Shown here: one piece after another, positions 20,461-34,199 of the stretch
Numbering within the stretch: the first letter of the stretch is position 1
Layout of the letters: each line of letters opens with the position of its first letter
From: Eupeodes corollae
Lineage: Eukaryota > Arthropoda > Insecta > Diptera > Syrphidae
Length of the DNA stretch: 64,000 nt
Assembly (NCBI RefSeq): GCF_945859685.1
Contig: NC_079147.1
Span: forward strand, 92,124,315-92,188,314
Reading direction: 5' to 3'
The notes under the pieces: model-generated
The model's input: only the letters and a program-made list of their open reading frames with translations
Told to the model about the DNA's origin: nothing
The model's database searches: none
Position numbers and translations under genes: made by a program

Positions 20461-23149
20461 ACCGCTCATAGAACCGTTATTTTGTTTTTTAATTTTCTCA
20501 GCAAGTTATGAACTGATTTTAATAATTTTTTTTCTGAATAAGCTCCTATATTGCCTTAACAATATTTGATTAACAAAAATGCAATTTTTAATTGTTTGGA
20601 TTTTTTAAAAAATATTGAATTTTTATTTTTTAAAACTCTATATCTCAAAAACGGGTCTACAATTTTTTACGAAATTCAAACGTAAGACGTATATTTACAA
20701 TCACTAAACAACTGCATTCCAAAAATATTTTTAGAACAAAATTGGAAAATTTTATATAAAAAAAATTAATTTAAAAAAAAACCGCTCTAACGATTTTCAA
20801 AATAAAAATTTGCAAAATCAACCGTTTTTGTATTTATAAAATGGCATTTAAATTTTTGAGGACAAACTTATTTTTCAGGTGAAATTTTGAATCTTAAAAT
20901 ATTATTTTTTAATTTATTTTTTTATTTTGACAAAATTGTAATTACATTCCTATCTTTCATCCAATTTAATTCATTTGGTACACATTTATGTGATATATTT
21001 AATCAACAATCTATTTTAAAGTGTCTATCAAGAAGTATTATCTTGGTAACTTTGTATACCTATGTGATTTTAAAATATTATTCTTTACGAATAAGGTTGT
21101 TTCACACATGATTTACTGGCCTTCGCCTATATAAAAAAATAAATACTTAGTACCTACAAGTTAAAGAAACTGGCCAGGGCTCTCCCTGTATTTTCTATTA
21201 GAATCACTTTTTCAACGCATACACATTGTACCTATTTATAAAGGTATTACGTACAACTTCTACAACTACTGCTTACGTGTCACTTCTTAACTAAAATCCA
21301 AAACGCACAAGAGCCTGACTGTAAACAACACATGAACAGCAATTTCTTGTACTTGTTCGTATGCTTGTTTTTTAAAACTGTAGTGAAAAAAATAGACTGA
21401 ACGTAATAACTCCATGTTTGCGCTGAAAACTTGTAGTAAAGAAGGAATTTAGTATGTACCTTCTAGCCACCAATAACATTCCTTCATTATCATCATAAAC
21501 ATGTCCTTATCTATCTATCTGCATAAAGCTAAGCCCGCCAAGTGAACTATTCTATGGTCGTTTTAGACATCTACCTGCTACCTACCTTCACAACCAATAG
21601 GCGATCGCCTTACAATTTAAACATTCATGGTCTGACTCTTTCTTATCTTATTTATTTTCCTTCCTGGTTCTTCTAATATGAAATTACAATAAAGCTATCT
21701 AAAGGAAAAAAGCTTTTAAGGAACAAGTTGAATCTATATGAATCGCATTGTAGCTTTATAGTTAATAGAAACCATTTTTCATATACAAAGATCGTACACA
21801 AGTAAAAGCAGACTTATGAATGGAAATAAAAACAAATATGGGTAAAAGATCCCAAACAGCTGACTTAAGCATGCAAAAGTTTGTTTCATCCCCTTATTAT
21901 ATACAATAATAAGCCATTTTGTTTGTTATATAAAGTGCACAAAAACAAATTCATCAACCTTCATATGGGAGCTCTTTATGTGAAAACATATACGAGGATA
22001 GACTCAAATAAAATTAAGGAAATTGTGTTGTCTTTTTGGGTCGAAAATTAATTATCTCCCTTATTCTGCTGGCTGCTTAAGGGAATGGGAATAATATTTT
22101 TCTCTCGCTCCCGTTGAATTTCTTCACTTTCAAAACTAACGCCACGCCAACGACTCGGCATCTGGTCGCCCTAAAAGTTTCTGCTCATGAGAGTACTATG
22201 GTTTTCATATATAAAGATCGTGCGGTTTTTTGGACAATTCAAATGGCATTTATATCTTTGAAGCCAAACTTATTTTACAAGTATATCTTTAAATCTCATA
22301 TAAGTACTTTTTTAAACAGACTCTTTGCATACAGGAGCAAGTTCGTGCGACCCAGTCGTGCATTTTATTTTGGTTACGGCCTTGTTGTATAAATTGAGAA
22401 AATGTTCTTATTAACAATGCGTACCTACATTAGTTTATGTTTATACATACGTGTTGATAGCAACAATGTAGTGCAGTTTAATAAAGCAAATCTAAAAATT
22501 CAACTCAAATTCTATCATAAGTTTGGCAATGACGATAAAATTATACTTAAAACTAATTATTATTGTTTTTTTTTCTGCTAAAATTTTACTTATTCATCAA
22601 CTGAGAAGTATACTTGACCATAATAAGTGATGATATAAATCCTACCATACCGGGCCGTGCAAGTGTCCCAAGGGTGGACAACATACATACGTACTAAGGA
22701 AAAATAGAATTTTATTTAGTCGGTTTTGAGTTTATTCGTAATAGACATACAAGACAAAACCTTTCCCCTTTATAATGTGGAGACATAAAAAGGAACTTAA
22801 ATATTTCCTTGTTTATAAATGAGATCAATTTACTTTCATTATTTTCTTTGAAAACATGTTTATTGATGGGAATCGCATGTTTATTGAGCGTATATTATTC
22901 GAACGAGTTTGGTTTTAAATAGCCATCGATGCATAAGTTACTTGAAACTTACAAAAATTGTACGTAAGATTTTCTCCTTGAGATAATTTTTCAATAATTT
23001 CAATGAATTTTTATTTTTGTTTAAATTCTGTAACAAAGCTTTAAAAAATAATGAAATTATTTATTTTTAGTCAAACGCATGTAAGCACCAAATTTGAAGC
23101 AAATTGGTCCACCACTGCTCGAAGTATAGTGGTCGCCAAAGCGATTTTT
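20461..23149. other. AT-rich interval, no gene recognised
   Basis: This is about 2.7 kb of AT-rich DNA with scattered short open frames (for example 20887-21111 and 22114-22392) that show no domain, no plausible splice pattern and no match to other parts of the window. Confidence 0.45.
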
Positions 23150-24515
23150 AACTTCCCACGGGAAGTTATTGTAATATGGTTGATTGGTCAAACCGAAAAT
23201 TTTAACATTTCTCGACGTTTCAAGGTCCCTAGAGACGAATAAAAGATTTGTAAAAAGATGTGCGAGCGTGTGTACGGATGTACGTTCGTTCGCCCGTAAT
23301 TCCGGTTGTTTTTTTTTCCATAGCTGTTAACCCTAAATACATCACGAACCCAAAACGATAGGGACTTGAAATAAATTAAATATAAAATATTGTAACCTGA
23401 TACCAAAACAGATTTTTTTTTGAAAAAAAAACCACTTAACGGTTTTTTTTAATAAATCAAAAAAACTGAAAAAAAATTTGTCACTTCTAAAATTTTACGA
23501 TTAGGAAATGATTTTATATCCAAAATAATTTTGTGCAACGTTTTTGACTCTGATAAAATTTTAACAAAAAACCAATTTACAGTTTTTTTATAAACAATGA
23601 AAACCTAAGAAAAACATTACTCGAAGTTAGAAAAAATTGAATTTCGACTCAAATATCTTTTCTTAAACTTGAGATAATGGCTTCAATTTCAGTTAATGTT
23701 ATGAGAAATACTGTTTTCAAATTATTTTACAAAAATTAAAATTCTAAACAAAAATATTAATAAAAGTTGGGAAAATTGATTTTCGACAGAAATACTTTTT
23801 TAAAAATTTGATATTATGGCTTTAATTTTTAACATTGGGTAAAATTTTGAGAAAAATCGAATCAACAGTTATTTTTACATTAAATAAAAGCTTAAATGGA
23901 AATTTAACAAAATTTAGTAAAAATTAATTTTCGACGTAAATATGTTTTCAAAACTTTGAGATTATTGCCTCATACTAATTTTATCTTATAAGACATTTTG
24001 TTTTCAACATTTTGAATTTTTTTTCCAAAAATCGCATTGACAGTTTTTTTTACACAAAATAAAAACCTATAAAAAAAAAAACAATACTAAAACTTGGTAA
24101 AAATTTTTTTTTGAATCAAAACGCTTTTCAAAAATTAAATATATTATCTTCAAACTTTTTTTTTATTTCATAGAAAATATTGTTTTCGATATTCAGTAGT
24201 TTTTTTTTATAAAAATCCAACAGTCCGCAAAATTTGGGAGAAATTGATGATCGGTTCTTAATATCTATGAAATTAATTTCATTCATCCAATTGTATAAAT
24301 TTATACAATGCTACTAAAATTGGTAAACATTTGTTTTCTACTTAAACATCTATTTAACAAAACTAGATTTTCAAACTAAACTATTTCTTTGTATGAAAAA
24401 TATTGTTGGTAATTTAAAAATTTTTAAGATTAATTTAACTGACAACTTTCTTAACCCAACACGAAACCTACAAACTTTTAAACAAGACAAATCGACATAC
24501 GGGATGGGTCGCATT
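23150..24515 (+). repeat. Rpt-A copy C (forward orientation)
   Basis: The copy starts with the palindrome ACTTCCCACGGGAAGT, then ATTGTAATATGGTTGATTGG and CTCGACGTTTCAAGGTCCCT, and ends at about 24515 after ACGGGATGGG. The internal 170-180 bp units are more numerous than in copy B. The palindrome is preserved here but eroded in copies A and B. Confidence 0.8.
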
Positions 24516-25240
24516 CAACAAATCTGACCAAGTCCAGTAAGGAAAGTTAAAAAATGGCATTTATGAGTTCGTTGAGACTTTTGTACGCCTATAAAAGAGA
24601 AAAAGTCCCACCACTCAATAATTTATTTTATTTAAAAACTTATTTTTCCAACACTGTCTATTATCGTGATATTTCAATCAGTTTCCGAAACCTTCAAAAA
24701 TTACAAGTCAAACCTTAATCAGAAGCTACTGACGAAAAATGTGTTCATTAGATATTAAGGTTATTGCAAATATACAGAAAGGGGATGTCTGTGATATTCA
24801 ATTGTTCTTCCATAGAACAATTTGTTTGCGGGACATGCGAAACCAAAAACTCCAATTTTGAAAAATATAGAATACACGTTTAAATATTTGTATCAATTGA
24901 AATTCCAAGCTCAACTTTAGTTTGTAAATTTCTTCATATACAAAACCGGAAAATCTACGAAATGGTGTTCAAAAGTCTGACTTATTTTCATAAAGTTATC
25001 ACCTCTCAAGTTTATACATTTTTCTCTAACTACGACATAACGGGAGTATTAGAACCTACACTTTAACAGTGGGTCCACACAATTATTATGTTCATACCTA
25101 TCTACTCATACCAATCAATATCAATATCTTATTTTCTGGAATGGGATATGAAGAACTGCTGGACATCGCCTTTATTACCCCAACTAATTTCCTTAAGTCT
25201 GATTATGCCAATCTAAATAACTTTCCTAATGAAGTCCATA
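24516..25240. other. AT-rich interval, no gene recognised
   Basis: No coding or structured feature was seen between Rpt-A copy C and the CACTA-like element, which begins at 25241. Confidence 0.45.
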
Positions 25241-25275
25241 CACTGAACCAAATCAGGTAGGTCATATTGACGGAA
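25241..25275 (+). repeat. Left terminal inverted repeat of CACTA-like element 1
   Basis: CACTGAACCAAAT plus a partly matching extension. It pairs with 27879-27913. Confidence 0.75.
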
Positions 25276-26191
25276 ATATTTTGTTAACTTTTGAAGAATA
25301 ATTTATTCAAATCCACAAAATTTCATGAAAATTTTTGTCATAATGAATATTAAATATTCAAATCACAAAAATTTCTTCAACTGCTAATAGATTTAGTATT
25401 TTATTCAACTTAACAAATTTTTTTCATTTTGACAATCAGAAATCGTTGAGTAATTCAAATCTCCGGTAGGTACCTAATAACTGATTTCTTCATGTTGACA
25501 AAATTTATCAACTTGAAGAGTATTCCTCAATATGTTAGCGATAACTTATATGCCTACATATATGAAATCATTTGCAAACAAAATAATTACTGCAAACTAA
25601 CGGAATTTTCATAGATTTTTCTTCAAATTAAATAAATTTATTCAAATGTCGGAATGCTTTTTATTCAAATTGATGAAATTTTCTTCAAACCGAAGAATTT
25701 TCATAATTAGTCGCATTTTCGTTCTATTTTCTTCAAATTGAAGAAAATTTTTCAAATAGAGAAAAATATTTTCTTCAGATTAAAGAAATTATTCAATTTG
25801 AAGAAATTTGTCCAATATTTTGCCGTTAACTGTTTATTAAGTGATAAGTTTTATTTTTGTTAGTGAAGTTGCTTCGAAAAGTTCAATCGCGTTTTGAAAA
25901 ATTTAAAATTAATTCATAATTAAATACGGATAAAAATACAAAACTTGTGGAAATAAATACCTCAAATAAACATGTAAGTAATTGAATAAATCCATTTTCA
26001 AAAACAAACAATTATAATGCGTGTATGTATATGCAAACAAGAGCTTTTTTATTAAAGTAATGGAAAGTTTAATAACATCTTAATTAATTAAATTTTCTTA
26101 AATTGTCAATATAAATATTGTTTTTCTTTAATTTAACTATTTTCACAATACACAATTTGTACATGTTTGTTGTATGTCATTCATTATAAAG

Positions 26192-27196
26192 GACAATTGT
26201 ATTTGGGCGGAAATGGAAAGGCATTGGGATGCTTCAAAAAACTATAGACTATTTGAGATCACAAATCCCGAATCAACAGTGGATATCCTAGCCAAATGGA
26301 AGCAGTATAAGAACCCGATTGGCTTTAAATTGGTAAGTTTATTTTAATTGTATTTTTAAGAGCTAAAACAAGAAACAATATAAAAACATTTTCGCGTTTC
26401 GAGGCAATGTAACCTTAAGCATTGCAGTCACTAAAATGCGTTGATGAGTACGACTGATAATAATGTACTTATATAATTTCTTTCAGATCAATATGGATTT
26501 CAAACACCTATATCCTAAAGCTGAGAGTTTATTATTAAAATATGATGATTTTTCTGTAAAAATTGTACCCATTTTTGAAAACGAAATAAAGGATCCAACT
26601 AGTCGCCAGACCTTAAGCGAAATGATGAATAATGGAAAAAATTTACCCGAAAGTAAGTTTACTTTTGTCATTGAGTAGTTTAACATAAAAGATTAAATTA
26701 ACCAATTTTCGAATTTCTTTAGACCCACCTTAAAGTTATATTTTTTTTCAGATGGACGTGCCTGTGGCATTTTTTATTTAATTCACAGCCTTCTTATACC
26801 AACAGCTAAACTCATCACTGGCAGTGGATCACAGAAGGCCATTACTCGTTTTTCTATTCCAAGCTAGCTTTCTTTTAGTTGGATCAACTGTAGCGGCATG
26901 CGACGGAGGCAAAAACAAAAAAAAAAAACATTCAACCACTTGTCCTTGTAACTGGAATAATTTTGGATCCTAAGGACATCGTTGTATTTTTCGATGGTAT
27001 AAAGTTCAAACAAAATTCAATTATTTTAGCAATCGATCTGTGTTTCAAAATTTTTAATTTATTTAATTTGGAATATCCTACTGATTCAAGTTTGGTTTGG
27101 GCCTTTATTCAAAACTTTTTTTAAAAAATTGAAACTAGTTATGATAAGTACCATCCAAAAGTAAACTCACTCGTAAATAAGTTAAATAAATCTTAA
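26192..27196 (+). pseudogene. Three-exon insect protein of unknown function, damaged
   Basis: Exon 1 (26192-26332) encodes IWAEMERHWDASKN...ILAKWKQYKNPIGFKL and ends at a GTAAGT donor. Exon 2 (26487-26652) follows a TTTCAG acceptor, encodes MDFKHLYPKAESLLLKYDDF... and ends at GTAAGT. Exon 3 starts at 26752 after a TTTTTTTTCAG acceptor and encodes GRACGIFYLIHSLLIPTAKL. After two frameshifts, near 26850 and in the A run at 26915-26930, it continues with QPLVLVTGIILDPKDIVVFF and AIDLCFKIFNLFNLEYP to a TAA at 27194-27196. One in-frame stop interrupts FIQNFF. From memory this pattern belongs to a multi-copy insect protein family of unknown role; I cannot name it. An upstream exon may end at the donor-like GTAAGT at 25974. 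It lies wholly inside the CACTA-like element. Confidence 0.7.
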
Positions 27197-27878
27197 GTTC
27201 AATATTAATATAATATAATATGTAAGTACATACATAAGAGAATAAAATATAAACATATTCTTGTATTTAAAAAAAAATATTTGTGTGTCTGTTTTACTTA
27301 TTTAGATTGTATGGCTAATAACTTACATTTTTAGGATACCTTTTAAATATTTATATAAATAATACGGTAATCAGTAAAATTATTTTTCAGTAAATAAATT
27401 TGTTTAAAGTAGACAAATATTTTCTACTTTAAAGCGAATTAGCGTTAAATGAAAACAAAAAATTCAAAAAAAATCATTAATTTGAAGAATATAATGCTTT
27501 ATATTGAAGAAACAAGGAGGTTAAAATAATAACTTTTCTTCAATTTAAAGAAATAAAACCGTTCAAATGACTAAATATTCCTTAAATTAAAAAGCTTGAC
27601 CCGTCAATTGGAAGAAAGTTTCTTTATTATAAAGAAATGGGTAAGTTAAAATGAAGAATTATTAGTTAAATTGAAGATTTATTATTCACTAAATTTCATG
27701 AAACAATGATGGATATTAGTCAATTTGACAAAATTTTGTAGATTTTACTGCGTAACGAAAAATTTTAATCATTTCTTCGAAATGACGAAACTTCTTGAAT
27801 CTAAGAATATATTCGTCAAATTGACGGATAGGAGGTGTTGACCGTATATTGATCACCCTTTCTTCAAATCTACTTGCT

Positions 27879-27913
27879 TTTTCATCAATATCACTATCAA
27901 ATTTGGTTCAGTG
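27879..27913 (-). repeat. Right terminal inverted repeat of CACTA-like element 1
   Basis: On the minus strand it starts CACTGAACCAAAT, followed by TTGATAGTGATATTGATG, which parallels the left end with a few mismatches. Confidence 0.75.
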
Positions 27914-29494
27914 TAGTTGATTGATCGAATACACTTTTTGGTCTTTTAACAAATCATCGAAAGACAATTACATTGATTTATTCCCACAGGAGATAAGCCC
28001 GAAGCTTTTTCATGGGGGGAATACTTTGAGTGAGAAAATCCATTATCTTCTTTTTTTTCTATGAATCGGGTTGAGTATAAAGTGGGAAGGTATACGGAAT
28101 GAAATTCAATCACAAACTTAAGAAACGATAATCAGACATTCAATTTCCTTATACTTTGAATACTTATTAAGACAGAAGATGGGGCAGGATATTCGGGATA
28201 AGACCCGAATAGATATTTTTCGTTACGTCCAACTAATTATGAAGTATAAGAACTTTTTTTTGTCCTTGCAAAAGTTGTACCCTTTTTAAGTTGTTGGCAC
28301 GCCAATATTGCATTACCTACTTAAGAAGAGAAGATATATAAATGATTTATAGTTACGGTTGTTGGAATATTCGGGAATATAAAAGTTGAAAAGAATCTTC
28401 CTTGTGTGTTGTAATTTATTTTAAACATCCAAGTTTAAATAATCGATCTGGTTTTTCTTAAGAAGGTCCTTGAGTTCTATTTAGAACCAGTTTTAAATTG
28501 TGTCACATTATAGTAATGAATTTGCAGATAAAAGAGAACATTAATTGGTAGCTAATTTTTAATTTGTATCATTACTCAGAGAGTTGTTAGTCACTAGGGC
28601 TTAGTTCTAAATGGATTATTGCCTAATTTTTTTGTTTACTCAGAATCTTACCACTAAAGTTGAATGATTTTATAGCTACTTAATGCCAGAGACATAAGGA
28701 AAAAAGTGGTTGTCGTTGTTTCTTCATTTTTTTTGAACATTGAAATGTTGGGGAAAGACATAGCGCTGTAAAGTATTTTGCATTCGTGTGGTACGGCAAA
28801 GTAGCAACTATCTGTTCTCCACAGTACGACCGAATTTTGGTTAAATACAAAACTGAGGGGCATTCCTAGTACCGCAAGTTTTTTTTTAACGATATAAGAC
28901 AGCATACTGTTTTCGAAAAATTAAATTTTACTCGGTTTCTTATTCACCATCGAACAATGCAGGCTAGAATAGGATGAGCTTATATTTTTTTGTCGTTGTA
29001 GTTCCGCATCCGAAATGTCCCTCTTGAAATGAATATGAAAATCTGAAAAACCATCGTCAGTGAAACATTTTATTGGATAAGAAGTTGCAAGCATAAAAGA
29101 TCATTTATAAAAATAAGGATGAGGGTCGGGCAGAAAAAAGTATTATGAGTTTCTGACTAAAATTCTTCCAATACTAGTTAAGTTTAACGGTTTGAATCAG
29201 AAAAATCCTAAAATGTCAAAGAAGGGATTCCTCGGAACTCAAACTACCAGTTTTCGATAATAGAGCTTTATCGAATAGCTTTAAAATATCAAGTTCAATA
29301 ATCTTACTGTGTTATTTTTTTTCCACCGTTCGACTAGCAGAAAAAATGCTTTTTGAAACTACCCGGAACGAGTTCAAGAATGAGATGTATGTAGGTAATA
29401 ACGCAGGGGTTTTGCTAGGTTGGAAGAGCACCTTTTCGAAACAAATAACGGGTACAGAATGCTGCGAACAGATTTATGTTTGTTAAGATGTTTG
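27914..29494. other. AT-rich interval, no gene recognised
   Basis: Short open frames such as 28654-28905 show no domain. No repeats shared with the rest of the window were noted until 29495. Confidence 0.45.
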
Positions 29495-29650
29495 TGTTGT
29501 TTTTGTAGGTTTTTATGTTATGTTAAATAAGTTGTCAGTTGAATTTTTCTAAAAAAAATAGCTAAAAATTACCAACAATATTTTGCATATCAAGGAATAG
29601 CTTCAAAACCTAATTTTGTTAACGAAATTTTAAATCGAAAAATCCTTATA
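29495..29650 (-). repeat. Rpt-A fragment E
   Basis: GTAGGTTTTTATGTTATG, then AAGTTGTCAGTTGAATTTTT and ACCAACAATATTTTGCATAT, match the start of Rpt-A copies A and D (15430-15510 and 42735-42815) in the same orientation. Only this end is present. Confidence 0.65.
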
Positions 29651-29816
29651 AAACCAAATACGTACATATTACCAGATATTACGTTAACAACAAAATTGAG
29701 CATAGAATTAAATGAATTTTAAATCCGGTTTTTCTTAAAGCCATTTTTCCGTATATAGTCAAATACATAACCTACATTTTTAATAATATATTTATGACTA
29801 GTACTTTCCCTTATAT

Positions 29817-30470
29817 TTGGAAGCAAGCGATGGAGATTATTATTTTTTGAAGATTTTGGAGAAACTGATAAATAACCAAATACGAAGTTTTCTCACATGT
29901 AATAAATTAATGTTTATCAATTATTTAGGCTTTCGCCCTAAGCACAGCTTTACTACAGCTTTAAAAGACGTAGTTGAAAATATCAGAAATAAATCAGATA
30001 ATGATAAAGTGACCATATTAACGCTTCTTGACTTTTCAAAGTTTGATACCGTCAACCATCTTATACTTTGTGAAAAACTTAAACGTCAATTTCATCTCTC
30101 TTTTGCATCTGTTCAGCTTATTCTCTCCTACTTAACAGGTAGGTCATTGATCTTCTGTCATGTCCACTGAGCTCTTCTGTGCACATGTATGCAGACGATG
30201 TTCAATTACACAACATTTTTTAAGTAGGCATGCTTGAGAATGGTGTGCTGTGTATGAAGTCAACGAGGATTTGAATACAGTTGTTTTGTGGTCCCGCAAA
30301 AGCGATGTTTGTTTAAATGAGAAAAAACTAAATGCTTAGTCATGTCTAGAACTATAATACTCTCCAGAGATATATTTAAACAACTGTGCTATAAAGTCCA
30401 TCGATTCTGCCAAAAATCTTGGGCTTACATTATAATCAATAACATTTGTTTGATTATCCCTGAAATCGGT
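29817..30470 (+). pseudogene. LINE-C reverse transcriptase fragment
   Basis: A fragment of a Jockey/CR1-like RT on the plus strand. LKILEKLINNQIRSFL and GFRPKHSFTTAL are followed by TLLDFSKFDTVNHLIL (the first catalytic Asp block) at 29850-30070, then an inactive-looking gap. HMYADDVQLH, carrying the catalytic YADD, lies near 30183-30212 in another frame. EDLNTVVLWSRKS and CLNEKKTKCLVMS follow near 30263-30350, then SAKNLGLTL. The block between the two Asp motifs is shortened. There is no endonuclease or ORF1 nearby. Confidence 0.75.
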
Positions 30471-33400
30471 CTTATATGACAGATATTAAATGAAAGTAAT
30501 ATTTGTATATGATTTGGGTCTTATACCATAATTGATCTGTATTGAAATTGTACAAAATTGGAGAAAAACATGGCCATGAAAAAGCTGGCACAAGACCAAT
30601 CTAATATTATTAAAGGTATCAATCAAGGAAAACCCAAAAGCCAACAAATATTTCTCAAGAGTTTTAATACAAATCAAGAACATTTAATATGATCAATGGA
30701 TAATATTTGACCTTATTCTTACGTAGACTTACATAGGAGTGGGAAGGTTGAAAACGAAACCATCCTTGAACTAAGAAATGTATTGCTTCTTGTTCAGATC
30801 CAGACACTTATTAATGATGATTCTAATAGCACAAACAATAAAAGGATAACAAATTATAGTTTGAAATTGAATTATTCTCCACGAATACGGTCTTCAATTA
30901 TAGAGGTAAAGGTTTTAAATTGATTGCGTACTGTCTACTGTGGTAATATACTTTGTTCTTTTGTGTGAAATTGAATGGAATAATACCTTTTATTGTATAC
31001 AAAAAAGTAGAGAGAAAAACGGGATGGACATTTTAAATTGATTTTCCCCGGGGACGCAACATTAAGGTCCTTTTTGTGTTAGAGTTTTTTACTATATACC
31101 TAACTCGGAGAGGAAATGATCCTAGAAAACGGATGAATGGTGTTTACTTTGTCATAGTTTCTTTTTTTGTATTTCATGACTGGGACAACAATAATAGCGA
31201 GCTTATAAAAAGTCAATGGAGTCGTTACCGTTTGCTTATAATAGGAGGGGACTTAACATTTCTGATGCATGGATTATTGCCTTGGAAAACGAATACCTAT
31301 CATTCTCATATTTTCATGCCAAAGTTCAAAATCAAATGTACCCTACCCACCTATCTTCAATGCGGAGGAGTGTATGGCCAGGACATTGTAGCCATGAATC
31401 GTTGCTACCTAAATTTGTTGCGTTTGATCTGCTGGAAGGTGAAATAGTTCAATAATTTTCATCTTTATTCCTCTTTCATTTGATGGAATCGCTTTATTGA
31501 ATGGGATCGCATTTGTGGCTGTGTATTCTCCTGGGGCTACAGAAAAATTGATGTGGGCTATACATAAATATAATGGTCATCATCTGAAGTAGAAGGCATT
31601 TTCAATACCTTTTCATAATCCTATTTGGATCTACGCACAAGGCATTGTGAATGAATAATATCGGAGAGTAAATCGGGTTTAAACTCTACTTCAAAGACAC
31701 AACTCAACGGAATTTTTCTAGGAAAATATTGTTCTTTTGGGAATAGGAGCTCTTCGGTTTGCAAAAAATCGAATTCAAAAATGCTTTCATGTTTTGTAAA
31801 TGTAAGAAAAAAGAATATTTATAGCTCTGGTATGGTTTTCCAACCCGTTTTTTAGTTTCGAACACGATTTTTTTTTTAACTAAAGTTATCTCTTAACAAA
31901 TAATTTGCGATAACGTTTTAAGAGATTTTGTAAAATTTTAAAACCATTTTATTAAGCTACTGGAATGACGTACAAATTTTATTTATTTTTAGGTGCTGCA
32001 AGAAAAGTTGGTTATGTGCAATGATTTCGTTGCTGATTAGAGATGGGAACTTGCTTAGAAATTGGTTTTTGATTTGGTTTCATAACATGAATTTGAAAGC
32101 AACATGTAAGGTATATGTATCATCTTAGTTGCTGGATTTAATAAAGTTCCCCAGAGAATTATACTGCAATTATTTAAGCACAGACGAACAACAAAGTAGT
32201 TTATCTAAACATCTTTCCTACAAGAAGGTAGAAGATTCCGAAGATCGCAAAGCACGTGGAGAATTACACTCAAGGAGGAATCGTGGATAGATCAAACACA
32301 CATGGTCGGAAACCGCATATGATGGAGTGTAAAGGGGCCAATAGAAACCACACTTGTGTGCACACCAATGTACTGACACCAAACAGAATAAGTTACCTTG
32401 AAGCTTGAAGCTTTTATTGGAAGGTTTTGAAAAGATTCAGATGCAACTGAATATTAGACAATGCCCAATACACATCACACTTACACCGCACAAAACACCG
32501 ACACACCCAAACCAAAAACTTTTGATTTTACTCGCTCTGTGTCTGACACCGAAAATCGGTATCTGCTCCAGCCCACACAGCACACATTTCTGCACAACGA
32601 CACAGGTGTGAACTCAAGTAAGGTGTCCATTTGCCGCTTAAGCATAGATATCATATTTCAACTGGCTCCCAAAAAAAGCCTGAATGAGTGAAATTACATG
32701 GTCAGGTAAATTTTATTTCAAAGTTGCTATTTTCAACTTGTGCTCAACTCTGTGCTTGAATGTTGAACATAAACGTCAGCAAATTAATTTCATCCAAAAT
32801 AAAAATATGAAATTGTTGGTACTTCAATTTATTCACCGCAACAGTTAAACCATCCTAGTTTTTGAATAAGTTAGGCCCAACCCTGATTTTTAGATAGAAA
32901 TCCAAATTATTTGTATTTAAAATCTTCCTTCTCATTCAAAACCACAAAACTTGCATACTTTGGCAATTCGTAAAACTTAAAAAAAACACTTTTTCTCAGA
33001 GGGATATGGTATTTATTTCAATTGCTGCATAGTGCATATATTCCTTTAAAATTGAATAATAACATCGATTTAATTTTGGTAAGATTTGATTTCACTGAAG
33101 GGCAATATTTATTCAGAATGTCCTAATAATTTATGCTTGGGTTTAAAAAGTATCAAATTGTTCTAGAAAGAAGTACTCTTTGGCCTTAATTTTTAATGTT
33201 TTGTTTGTTGTTTGTTATTTCTTTAAAAAAATTCTTCTATACTTAGATATGCATTCAAATATTATAACACTGGGTTATTTTTGCTCGTTATTTTATTTTC
33301 ATATTATATGGGGTAATTAATAAAAACTTTTAATTTTTAAATTGCAGCAAGCAATGTTTCCAACTACAATTTATGGTGCCCATATGTGTTGTGTAGCTTT

Positions 33401-34199
33401 ACTAAAAACGCAATTTGTGTGTATACAAAAAAAAATAAAATACACTTTAGGTATCATTAACGCTTCAGAAAGCAGTCAAAAGTTGAATTTATTTATATTT
33501 GACGTACGTGGTTAAAACATACCATGTGTCCTTCAAATCAACCTTTTCCCTTAACCAACAAGCTTTTCCCTTGCATACACATAAACAAGTTGATGAGTTA
33601 AAAAAAAAACCCATCGCAAGGGGTTTTCGTTCGTTTGAGTTCGAATGAAATTTGTGGTTCACGGAGTTGGAATCGTATATATGTATATTTTTTGAATTTG
33701 TGTGTTTGTAACTTATGGTTAGATGGACAACAAACCCTTTAAAGGAATAATAAGGTAGATGAACATTCAGAACTAGGTCGTGTGTACAACACTAAGTTAT
33801 AAAGGATATTTTCATAGAAACAAAAATTAATGATTTATTTTAACAATGTTTACGATTTGCTGCCACACTTTAAAACTTTTATGTACCTTCCTAGTCACTA
33901 TATTTTTATTTCGTGCATAAACAAAGCAGTTCCTTTTAAATTTACTAATTTTAAAAATAAAAATGTCTATAAGCAAATAGAATTGGATAGTTTGTGGGAG
34001 AGAAAAAATATTAAAGAAATTCTTAAAGGTAATAATTTGGAAATTTTGCGCTGCACTTAAAACCCTTTTCATATACAGGGTGATTGGTGTGAAAGGTTTT
34101 TGGGTAAACCAGCCAAGAAGTTCATTCGGGCGCTTTGGGATGGTCCATCTTATATTCTTACCTTAGACCGGTAACTCGTGGAATGTTCTATTATTTAAT
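30471..34199. other. Interval without recognised gene
   Basis: This is about 3.7 kb in which I can name no gene. 30480-30900 may be unrecognisable LINE-C 3' sequence. The open frames at 31076-31447 and 32405-32691 have no domain and no supporting splice or repeat context. Confidence 0.4.

Larger units (their letters stand above)
25241..27913 (+). mobile_element. CACTA-like non-autonomous DNA transposon, 2.67 kb, with a passenger gene
   Basis: The terminal inverted repeats read CACTGAACCAAAT at 25241 and, on the complement, at 27913. Similarity extends inward for about 35 bp with mismatches. Both flanks show a TA dinucleotide, a possible 2-bp target duplication. Both subterminal regions (25260-25830 and 27400-27890) are packed with short units such as TTCAAATTGAAGAAA in both orientations. 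Subterminal repeats and CACT(A/G) ends are hallmarks of CACTA/EnSpm elements. The interior holds a spliced passenger gene and no transposase, so mobility would need a transposase in trans. The superfamily call rests on the ends alone. Confidence 0.72.

Noticed and set aside
31076..31447. 123-codon open frame as a host exon
   Set aside because: No homology recognised, no splice sites and no conserved neighbours.
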